Below, one piece after another: positions 36,687-43,371 of a stretch of DNA of 64,000 nucleotides. Both the position numbers and the translations under genes were made by a program. This stretch comes from Streptomyces vinaceus (GTDB lineage: Bacteria; Actinomycetota; Actinomycetes; Streptomycetales; Streptomycetaceae), in the NCBI RefSeq assembly GCF_008704935.1, contig NZ_CP023692.1, positions 372,001-436,000 on the forward strand. Reading direction: 5' to 3'. Numbering within the stretch: the stretch's first letter is position 1; every line of letters starts with the position of its first letter. Under the pieces are notes generated by a model, which was not told the DNA's origin, did no database searches, and was given only the letters and a program-made list of their open reading frames with translations.

Positions 36687-37376
36687 TCAGGCGAAGGGGC
36701 TCCCGTCGAGCCGGGCAAGGAGGTCGGCGGGGTCCCGGTAGACCGCGCGCGCCCCGGCCTCTTCGAGGTCGAGGCGCGGGATCCCTCCGCACAGCAGGCC
36801 CACGGCCGCGACTCCGGCCCGGGCGGCGGCCTTCATGTCCCAGACGGTGTCTCCGACGAACACGGAGGCGTGCGCGGACGCGTCGACGAGATCGAGGGCG
36901 TGGTGGACGGGGTCCGGCGACGGCTTGCCCTCCTCCACGTCGTCGGAGCTCGCGGTGGCGGCGATGGCGTCGTCGGCGTCGACGGCCCGCCTGAGCGCGT
37001 CGAGTTCAGCGCTGCCGGCAGAGGTGACGAGCACGACCCGCCAGCCGCGCCGGTCGAGCGCGCGCAGCAGCTCGTCCGCGGCCTCGATCCGGGGCAGCCG
37101 GTCGAAGAACGTGGCGTAGAGCGTGTCGTGCGCCGCGCTGAGGGCCTCGTCCTCGTCCGTGTCCCGGTCCTGTCCGTCGCCCAGCAGATGGGCGAGCAGG
37201 TCCTCGCCGGGCAGGCCGATGGCCCGGTGGACGGCGTGCATGGACACGTCGTACCCCGCCTGCCGGAGCGCCTCCCACCAGCACACGACGTGCAGGTGAT
37301 TGGTGTCGGCGAGCGTTCCGTCGACGTCGAACAGCGCCGCCCGGTTCTCCCGGTCCCTGCGGTTCACGCGATGCAT
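36687..37376 (-). CDS. HAD-superfamily hydrolase (beta-phosphoglucomutase/phosphatase-like)
   Basis: 229 aa from ATG with AAGGAGAG upstream. Motif I FDVDGTLADTNH (nucleophile Asp17, acid/base Asp19), a helical cap (about 25-90), motif II VLVTSAG, motif III Lys in EEGKPSPDP and motif IV FVGDTVWDMKAA. This is a typical cytoplasmic phosphatase of subfamily IA; the substrate is unknown. A sigma-B-like promoter sequence lies 39 nt upstream of the start. Confidence 0.9.
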   Translation of the reverse strand: MHRVNRRDRENRAALFDVDGTLADTNHLHVVCWWEALRQAGYDVSMHAVHRAIGLPGEDLLAHLLGDGQDRDTDEDEALSAAHDTLYATFFDRLPRIEAADELLRALDRRGWRVVLVTSAGSAELDALRRAVDADDAIAATASSDDVEEGKPSPDPVHHALDLVDASAHASVFVGDTVWDMKAAARAGVAAVGLLCGGIPRLDLEEAGARAVYRDPADLLARLDGSPFA

Positions 37377-37414
37377 ACGTGCTCTCCTTCGCGCCGGTCC
37401 CGCCCGCGTTCCGC

Positions 37415-37439
37415 CTACCCTGCGCGCTCCCCGGCATGC
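37415..37439 (-). promoter_or_regulatory. Candidate sigma-B-type promoter of the HAD gene
   Basis: Reading the minus strand: GCAT (37439-37436), 15-nt spacer, GGGTAG (37420-37415), fitting G..T N14-16 GGGTA. It gives a 5' leader of about 35 nt, and the divergent PRC-barrel gene is also of a stress-associated type. Confidence 0.4.
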
Positions 37440-37551
37440 CCGACCCACCGGGGCGGGCCCGGAACGCGCGACCCGCCGAGCGAGGTGTGGAGCGCGGCGC
37501 GCTGGGCAGGCGCCGTTGGAGCGATCGAGCAGGACGGAGGAGCGGAACGTC

Positions 37552-37905
37552 ATGGTCAACGTGTGGATCTACCGGGAGACATCGAAACGCCTGGCGGGGA
37601 CCGACCTCACGGGCTACAAGGTCGAGGCGCTGGACGGCTCCGTCGGCAAGGTCGACAAGCATTCCGACGAGGTCGACGCCTCCTACCTGGTCGTCGACAC
37701 CGGCCCGTGGATCTTCGGCAAGCAGGTGCTGCTGCCCGCGGGCACCGTCAGCCTCATCGACATGGACGAACAGAGGATCAACGTCGACCTCACCAAGGAG
37801 CAGATCAAGTCCGCGCCCGAGTTCGACAAGGAGAAGCACCTCGGGGACGCGCAGTACCAGAGTGTCCTCGGCGGCTACTACGGGGGCACGGCCCACCGGG
37901 CCTGA
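37552..37905 (+). CDS. PRC-barrel domain protein
   Basis: 117 aa, ATG preceded by GGAGGAG. The PRC-barrel (about 15-85): LTGYKVEALDGSVGKVDKHS, YLVVDTGPWIFGKQVLLPAG, VSLIDMDEQRINVDLTKEQI, followed by a short tail. PRC-barrel proteins of this size in Streptomyces are stress-linked and of unknown biochemical function. Divergent from the HAD gene; a hairpin separates it from the convergent dehydrogenase. Confidence 0.88.
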   Translation: MVNVWIYRETSKRLAGTDLTGYKVEALDGSVGKVDKHSDEVDASYLVVDTGPWIFGKQVLLPAGTVSLIDMDEQRINVDLTKEQIKSAPEFDKEKHLGDAQYQSVLGGYYGGTAHRA

Positions 37906-37927
37906 TCCCCCCGCGGGGCGCCCCTGC

Positions 37928-37962
37928 GAGCCCGGCAGCGCCTACGAGCCGGTGCCGGGCTC
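37928..37962. terminator. Hairpin between convergent PRC-barrel and dehydrogenase genes
   Basis: GAGCCCGGCA (37928-37937) pairs with TGCCGGGCTC (37953-37962) across a 15-nt loop. The right arm lies within the last codons of the dehydrogenase gene. Likely serves the PRC-barrel transcript. Confidence 0.5.
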
Positions 37963-39363
37963 GGCCGCGTGCCAGACCGTGGTCACGTTGCAGAACTCGC
38001 GGATGCCGTGGCCCGAGAGCTCGCGACCGTACCCCGAGCGCTTCACGCCGCCGAAGGGCAGCGCCGGGTGGGAGGCGGTCATGCCGTTGAAGAAGACGCC
38101 GCCGGCCTCGATGTCCCGTACGAAGCGCTCCTGTTCGGCCTCGTCACGGGTCCACACGTTGGAACTCAGGCCGAAGGGCGTGTCGTTGGCGAGCTCGACG
38201 GCGTGGTCGAGGTCCCGCACCCGGTACACGGTGGCCACCGGGCCGAACGCCTCCTCGCGGTGGATGCGCATCTCGGGGGTGATGCCGGTGAGGACGGTCG
38301 GCTCGTAGAACCAGCCCCGCGCCAGGCCCTGCGGCAGCCCCTTCGGCCGCTGCCCGCCGCACAGGGCCGTCGCCCCCCGGCCCAGGGCGTCCTCGACGAG
38401 ACCCTCGACGTCGGCGCGCCCCTGCTCGGTGGCGAGCGGGCCGACGTCCGTGGACTCCGACAGGGGGTCGCCGACGGTCAGGGCGGCCATCCGGGCCGTG
38501 AAGGCGCGGGTGAACTCCTCGTGGACGTCGGCGTGTACGAGGAACCGCTTGGCGGCGATGCAGGACTGGCCGTTGTTCTGCACCCGGGCGGTGACGGCGA
38601 CCTCGGCGGCCCGTTCGACGTCGGCCGAAGGCATCACCACGAACGGATCGCTGCCGCCCAGCTCCAGGACGGTCTTCTTCACCTCGTCGCCGGCGACCGC
38701 GGCGACGGCCCGCCCCGCGGGCTCGCTGCCGGTGAGGGTCGCCGCCGCGACCCTGGGGTCGCGCAGGATGGACTCGACGGCGCGGGAGGCCACCAGCAGC
38801 GTCTGGAACACCGCGTCGGGGAATCCGGCCCGCCGGAAGAGGTCGCCCAGGTAGAGGGCGGTCTGCGGCACGTTCGACGCGTGCTTGAGCAGCCCCGCGT
38901 TGCCCGCCATGAGAGCGGGCGCGGCGAAGCGGACCACCTGCCACAGGGGGAAGTTCCACGGCATCACGGCGAGGACCACGCCCAGCGGCCGGTAGTGCAC
39001 CCGGGCGCGGGAGGCTCCGGAGTCCGCCACCTCGGCCTGCGCGGGGTGCTCGTCGGCGAGCAGTTCCTCGGCGTTGCGCGCGTACCAGCGCATGGCCTTC
39101 GCGCACTTCGCCGCCTCCGCCCGGGCGGCGGCGAGCGGCTTGCCCATCTCGATCGTCATCGTGCGGGCGATGTCGTCGCGCTCCTGGTCCAGCAGCTCGG
39201 CCGCGCGGTCGAGGAGGCGGGCGCGCTCGGCGAAGCCCGTCGTGCGGTAGTCGCGGAAGGCCGCGTGGGCCGCCGCCAGGCGCTGTTCGATCTGCCCGGC
39301 GTCCAGCTCGTCGAAGGTCTTGAGCGTCTCGCCGCTGGCGGGGTTGACGGTTGCGATGGGCAC
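37942..39363 (-). CDS. Succinate-semialdehyde-type NAD(P)-dependent aldehyde dehydrogenase
   Basis: 473 aa, GTG start with GAGGAGG upstream. ALDH fold: PWNF (Asn137, oxyanion), SNVPQTA cofactor region, general base Glu234 in LELGGSDPFV, catalytic Cys268 in NNGQSCIAAKRF, and the closing PFGGVKRSGYGRELS. Length and motifs fit the GabD/succinic semialdehyde dehydrogenase group, which oxidises succinate semialdehyde to succinate in GABA breakdown; other aldehydes are possible. No GABA transaminase lies in the window. Confidence 0.85.
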   Translation of the reverse strand: MPIATVNPASGETLKTFDELDAGQIEQRLAAAHAAFRDYRTTGFAERARLLDRAAELLDQERDDIARTMTIEMGKPLAAARAEAAKCAKAMRWYARNAEELLADEHPAQAEVADSGASRARVHYRPLGVVLAVMPWNFPLWQVVRFAAPALMAGNAGLLKHASNVPQTALYLGDLFRRAGFPDAVFQTLLVASRAVESILRDPRVAAATLTGSEPAGRAVAAVAGDEVKKTVLELGGSDPFVVMPSADVERAAEVAVTARVQNNGQSCIAAKRFLVHADVHEEFTRAFTARMAALTVGDPLSESTDVGPLATEQGRADVEGLVEDALGRGATALCGGQRPKGLPQGLARGWFYEPTVLTGITPEMRIHREEAFGPVATVYRVRDLDHAVELANDTPFGLSSNVWTRDEAEQERFVRDIEAGGVFFNGMTASHPALPFGGVKRSGYGRELSGHGIREFCNVTTVWHAAEPGTGS

Positions 39364-39392
39364 GTCCGGCCCTCCTCGTCCTCGATACGTCC

Positions 39393-39412
39393 AACCGGAC
39401 CGAACCGGACCG
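39393..39412. repeat. Tandem 10-bp repeat upstream of the dehydrogenase gene
   Basis: AACCGGACCG occurs twice in perfect tandem, followed by a partial third copy (TACCGG). It is 30 nt upstream of the dehydrogenase start, in the promoter region, and could be a regulator binding site. Confidence 0.4.
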
Positions 39413-39522
39413 TACCGGCCCCGCGCCGTCCGCCCGGCGGACCGCGGTGGCGTGTCAGCGCGGGAAACGGATTCACTCGATCGCCGCAGGACGCGGGGCT
39501 TGGGCCGCGGCCGCTATCTAAG

Positions 39523-39544
39523 CCGTTGCTTATATAAGCAACGG
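39523..39544. promoter_or_regulatory. Perfect 22-bp palindromic operator of the ArsR-SRPBCC operon
   Basis: Half-site CCGTTGCTTAT followed by its exact complement ATAAGCAACGG. The AT-rich centre (TATATA) falls where a -10 box would be expected, 17 nt before the GTG start of the ArsR-type gene. ArsR-family dimers bind such imperfect or perfect palindromes, so this is very likely the autoregulatory operator. Confidence 0.75.
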
Positions 39545-39560
39545 GTGGCATAGTGGGGGT

Positions 39561-39911
39561 GTGCACGCCTTTGACGTACTCGGAGACCCCGTACGGCGCC
39601 GGATATTGGAGCTGCTCGCAGCCGGCGAGCAGCCGTCCGGGGCCGTCAGCGAGGTCATCCGGGAGGAGTTCGGGATCTCCCAGCCCGCCGTGTCGCAGCA
39701 CCTGCGGGTGTTGCGGGAGAGCGGCTTCGCCGTGGTACGGGCCGAAGGGACCCGGCGGTTGTACGCGGTCCGGGCCGACCCGTTGCGTGAGGTCGACGCC
39801 TGGCTGGACAGGTTCCGCGGCTTCTGGGAGCAGCGGTTGGACGCGTTGGGCACGGAGCTCGCGCGGGGCCGCCGCGAGCGGCGGGAACAGGAACGAGGAG
39901 AGGCGCCATGA
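39561..39911 (+). CDS. ArsR-family helix-turn-helix regulator
   Basis: 116 aa, GTG start. Winged helix MHAFDVLGDPVRRRILELLA with recognition helix SQPAVSQHLRVLRESGFAVV and wing RAEGTRRLYAV. No metal-binding Cys motif, which places it in the non-metal subgroup that is paired with SRPBCC/AHSA1 proteins. Its stop overlaps the start of the SRPBCC gene as ATGA, and a perfect palindrome lies just upstream. Confidence 0.92.
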   Translation: MHAFDVLGDPVRRRILELLAAGEQPSGAVSEVIREEFGISQPAVSQHLRVLRESGFAVVRAEGTRRLYAVRADPLREVDAWLDRFRGFWEQRLDALGTELARGRRERREQERGEAP

Positions 39912-40549
39912 CCGACATCGTCCGGCAGATCAACGACGTCCACCGCGAGGTGGGCCGCCGCGAGGTGGGCGGCGAGGAGGCGCGAACCGTACTGCTGCGC
40001 CGTACCTACCCGGCCGGGGCCGAGGACGTGTGGGACGCCTGTACGGACCCGGACCGGATCGGGCGGTGGTTCCTCCCGGTCAGCGGCGACCTGCGGGAAG
40101 GCGGGCACTACCAGACGGAGGGGAACGCGGGCGGGAAGATCCTACGGTGCGAGCCGCCGAAGCTGCTCCGGGTGAGCTGGGTGATGGGCCAGGCGCCCGG
40201 GTTCAGCGAGGTGGAGGTACGGCTGACGCCCGAGGGGCCGGAGCGGACCGTCTTCGAGCTCGAACACGTGGCGGTGGTGGAGCCGGAGTTCTGGGACCAG
40301 TACGGGCCGGGCGCGGTCGGTGTCGGCTGGGACCTCACCGTGCTGGGGCTCGGGATGCATCTTGAGGGCAACTCCGTGCACCCCTCGGAGGCCGTCGCGT
40401 GGATGGCCTCCGACGAGGCCCGGGCCTTCATGACGGGCAGCAGCGAGGCCTGGGGCGAGGCGCACACCGCCTCCGGGGAAACTCCGGCGGCCGTGGCCCA
40501 GGCGGTGCGCGCGACGACCGGGTTCTACGTGCCCCCGAAGCCGCAGTAG
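39908..40549 (+). CDS. SRPBCC (AHSA1/START-like) domain protein
   Basis: 213 aa. Helix-grip fold: TVLLRRTYPAGAEDVWDACT, IGRWFLPVSGDLREGGHYQT, KLLRVSWVMG, VEVRLTPEGPERTVFELEHV, then a longer C-terminal helical extension. These proteins bind hydrophobic ligands in a deep cavity; those downstream of ArsR-type regulators are thought to bind the regulator's inducer or its product. Translationally coupled to the ArsR gene through ATGA. Confidence 0.9.
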   Translation: MTDIVRQINDVHREVGRREVGGEEARTVLLRRTYPAGAEDVWDACTDPDRIGRWFLPVSGDLREGGHYQTEGNAGGKILRCEPPKLLRVSWVMGQAPGFSEVEVRLTPEGPERTVFELEHVAVVEPEFWDQYGPGAVGVGWDLTVLGLGMHLEGNSVHPSEAVAWMASDEARAFMTGSSEAWGEAHTASGETPAAVAQAVRATTGFYVPPKPQ

Positions 40550-40569
40550 CGGGGCCACTCGTCCCGGGG

Positions 40570-41148
40570 CTACTCGTCCCGGAAGGGGCCGGCCGCGGCC
40601 ACAAGCGTGCTCAGGACGAGCAGGACCACGGCGCCCAGAGCGGCCGTCCAGGACGGACCCGTGCCCTCCGGCGCCGGTGATACCCGGTGCCGGGGGTCGT
40701 AGGCGATGCGGACCTCCCCGCCCTGCGCCGCGAGGCGTCGCTCCTCCGTGAGCTCGTCGGGGTATCCGCCGGGGCAGTTCAGCAGGTGGCGGTAAGTGGT
40801 CCGCTCCGCCGGGAGCCCCTCGCCCCCCAGGTTCACCTGCTCCTTGACCTCGCGGACCACGCACGCGGCGACCTCCGCTCGTGAGGCCGCCCGGTCCGTG
40901 GCCGTCACGGTGAGCAGCAGCCCCAGGGCCAGCAAGAGCGCCCCGAACAGGCTCCGGCTGCCCCGTACGCAGACGAAGTAGACCACCGGGGCGCCGACCA
41001 CCAGGGCCGCGCCGACCACCAGCGCGACCGTGGCGGACGGTGGCGAGGCCGCGGCGTAGCACCAGCGGGCCCACCCGTAGACGGCCGCGGCCGCCACGAC
41101 GGGCACCAGTGCGGCGAGCCTCCACACCTTCGGTTCGACCTCTGACAT
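40570..41148 (-). CDS. Hypothetical integral membrane protein
   Basis: 192 aa from ATG (MSEVEPKVWRLAALVPVVAA). Three N-terminal hydrophobic helices (about 10-30, 40-60, 68-85), an external or internal loop with two Cys (AACVVREVKEQVNLGGEG, LLNCPGGYPDELTEE), and a final helix (LGAVVLLVLSTLVAAAG). The second half of the loop resembles small DUF3592-like beta domains (VRIAYDPRHRVSP), but I cannot assign a family with certainty. Confidence 0.7.
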   Translation of the reverse strand: MSEVEPKVWRLAALVPVVAAAAVYGWARWCYAAASPPSATVALVVGAALVVGAPVVYFVCVRGSRSLFGALLLALGLLLTVTATDRAASRAEVAACVVREVKEQVNLGGEGLPAERTTYRHLLNCPGGYPDELTEERRLAAQGGEVRIAYDPRHRVSPAPEGTGPSWTAALGAVVLLVLSTLVAAAGPFRDE

Positions 41149-41232
41149 GAACACCACCCCCTCCCCCACGGGGACGCCGCGGGCTACGGGGATGGTTTCC
41201 CCGGACGCGAGGAGGATCGTCCGCCGGATCTG

Positions 41233-42393
41233 TCAGGGGCGGTTCAAAGCGGCGTCCAGCGCGGTCAGCAGCTGTTCGATGTCGGCGCCGGTGGTGTGCA
41301 GATGGGGGCTGATGCGGATGGCCGAACCACGGGCCCCGACGAACACGTTCGCCTCCTCCAGCGCCGTGACCACGCTCCGCTGGAGGCCGTCGGGGACCGT
41401 GATGCCGAGCATGTGCGGGCCGCGCGGCGCCGGGACGGGCAGGCCGCGTTCCCGCGCCGCCGAGGCGATACGGGCCGTGGTGGCCGCCAGGGTGACGGCG
41501 ATCCGCGGGACGGTCCAGGCCGACAACTGCTCCAGGGCGGCCAGCGCCATGGGGGTGAGCTCGAAGGCGGTGCGCGCGCCCACGTCGAAGCGGCGGGCTC
41601 CGCTCTGGTACTCGGTGCGGTACTCGACGAGCCGCCCGAAGTCGTCGGAGTCCTTGCGCACGATCCAGTTCTCCTCCAGCGGCCGCCCCTCCTGACGGGC
41701 CGGGGCCACGTACAGGTAGCCGAGTCCGAAGGGGCCGAGCAGCCACTTGTAGCCGACGCTGACGAGGAAGTCGGGCTTCAGCGTGCGCACGTCGATCGGG
41801 ATGGCCCCCACGGACTGGCTGGCGTCGATGACGAGGGCGGCGCCGGCGTCCCGGGCGGCCCCGGCGATCCGGTCCAGGTCGAGCAGGGCCCCGTCGGTCC
41901 AGTGGACCCGGGGCACCGACACCACGGCCACGCTCTCGTCGAGCGCGTCGAGGACGGCCTCGGTCCAGGTCTGGCCGGGCTCGCGCCGTACGGTCAGCAT
42001 CGAGGCCCCCGTACGCTCGGCCAACCGCCACCAGGTGTAGATCCCGGACGGGTACTCGCCGTCGAGGACCAGGATCCGCTCGCCGGCCCGCGCCGTCAGG
42101 TTGGCCGCGGCCACCGCGAACCCGTAGCTGGTCGCGGGTACGAGGGCGATGTCACCGGCGCCGGCCCCGATGAGCTCCCCGAAGAGCTCCCGGCGCCGCT
42201 CGGCGCCACTGAACCAGTCGGGACCCAGGAGCCGCCAGGGCTGGGCGCGCTTGAGCAGGGCGGCCTCGCCCGCGACGAGGCCGGTGCGCAGGGTCGGCGC
42301 CACGCTGGCGGTGTTGAAGTAGGCGATGCCGTCGGGGATGTCGAACAGCTCGCGGGCGTTGGGGAGCGGCTCGCTGCCGACAGGCGAGGTCAT
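41233..42393 (-). CDS. Aminotransferase class V-fold PLP enzyme
   Basis: 386 aa from ATG (MTSPVGSEPLPNARELFDIP), AAAGG upstream. Fold type I PLP enzyme: substrate loop GIAYFNTASVAPTLRTGL, PATSYGFAVAA phosphate site, cofactor ring partners Asp190 and Gln193 in VIDASQS, and Schiff-base Lys216 in SVGYKWLLGPFGLGYLY. Relatives include cysteine desulfurase-like and isopenicillin N epimerase-like enzymes. No desulfurase active-site Cys loop is evident, so a racemase, lyase or aminotransferase role is more likely. Divergent from the methyltransferase gene. Confidence 0.88.
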   Translation of the reverse strand: MTSPVGSEPLPNARELFDIPDGIAYFNTASVAPTLRTGLVAGEAALLKRAQPWRLLGPDWFSGAERRRELFGELIGAGAGDIALVPATSYGFAVAAANLTARAGERILVLDGEYPSGIYTWWRLAERTGASMLTVRREPGQTWTEAVLDALDESVAVVSVPRVHWTDGALLDLDRIAGAARDAGAALVIDASQSVGAIPIDVRTLKPDFLVSVGYKWLLGPFGLGYLYVAPARQEGRPLEENWIVRKDSDDFGRLVEYRTEYQSGARRFDVGARTAFELTPMALAALEQLSAWTVPRIAVTLAATTARIASAARERGLPVPAPRGPHMLGITVPDGLQRSVVTALEEANVFVGARGSAIRISPHLHTTGADIEQLLTALDAALNRP

Positions 42394-42574
42394 CGGGTGC
42401 CTTTCGCGACGTACGGGGCCGGAGGCCACCACCCTGCCCGGCGTGCGGGGCCGCGCACGTCAGCCGCCCCGGTGGACCGGCGCACTCGCCCCGCTTGGCC
42501 GACCGTCACTGTCGGGGTACGGGACGGGCGCGCCGCGAGCGCCGTCCGGCCCGCCGGGCCGATAGTGGGGAGCT

Positions 42575-43354
42575 GTGAACAACGGGTCAGCGGGACATGA
42601 GGAAGAGGGCGGGGCCTGGTCCGGGCCCGCCGGGGCAGAGGCCTTCGCGGCGGTGGAAGCGGCCACGGACTGGCTGCTCGGCTATCCGTTCGTGTTCGAG
42701 GCGCTGTCCCGCCGGATCGGCGCGGACGACCTGCTCGTGGACTACGGCTGCGGCCCCGGGCGGGTGGCCGACCGGGCGGCGCGGGTCCTGGGCGCGCGCG
42801 TCGTGGGCGTGGACACCTCCGCCGAGATGCTGGCGCTGGCCCGCAGCACGGCGCCGGCGGTCGCGGAGTTCCACCTGGTCCGGGATGGGCGGGTGACGGG
42901 CCTGCCCGACGGCTGCGCGGACGCGGTGATGTGCAACCACGTGCTGGCCTCGCTGCCGACCGAGGAGGCCCTGCTCGGGGTGTTCGCCGAGGTCCGGCGC
43001 CTGCTGCGGCCCGGGGCCCCGTTCGTCGTGCTGTCGACCGACCCCGCCTGCACGGAGCGGGAATACGTCTCGCTGCGCGTGGGCGCTCCCGGGGCCTCGT
43101 ACCGGCCGGGCGAGGAGATGCCGCTGCGGCTGCTGCGCACCGACGGGAGCTGGCAGGAGGTACGCAACCACGCCTGGCCCGTCGACCGGCTGCCGGCGCT
43201 CCTCGAAAGCGCCCGCTTCCGCGACGTCGGTCAGCGCAGGCCCACCGTGGAGGAGGCGCGGGCCCTCGCCGCCCCGGGTCTCGTGGAGCGCTACCCGTGG
43301 ACCGCGGAGCGGGCCGCGCCGCCGCTCGTGATCACCTCCGCCTTCGCCGCCTGA
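42575..43354 (+). CDS. Class I SAM-dependent methyltransferase
   Basis: 259 aa, GTG start with GGGGAG upstream. Rossmann-like fold: motif I DYGCGPGRVADRAA, acidic loop VVGVDTSAEMLALA, post-I region LPDGCADAVMCNHVL and PFVVLSTDP. Small-molecule methylation is likely; the substrate is unknown. The GH2 enzyme gene starts 17 nt downstream on the same strand. Confidence 0.88.
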   Translation: MNNGSAGHEEEGGAWSGPAGAEAFAAVEAATDWLLGYPFVFEALSRRIGADDLLVDYGCGPGRVADRAARVLGARVVGVDTSAEMLALARSTAPAVAEFHLVRDGRVTGLPDGCADAVMCNHVLASLPTEEALLGVFAEVRRLLRPGAPFVVLSTDPACTEREYVSLRVGAPGASYRPGEEMPLRLLRTDGSWQEVRNHAWPVDRLPALLESARFRDVGQRRPTVEEARALAAPGLVERYPWTAERAAPPLVITSAFAA

Positions 43355-43371
43355 GCCTCCCGGAGACCGCC

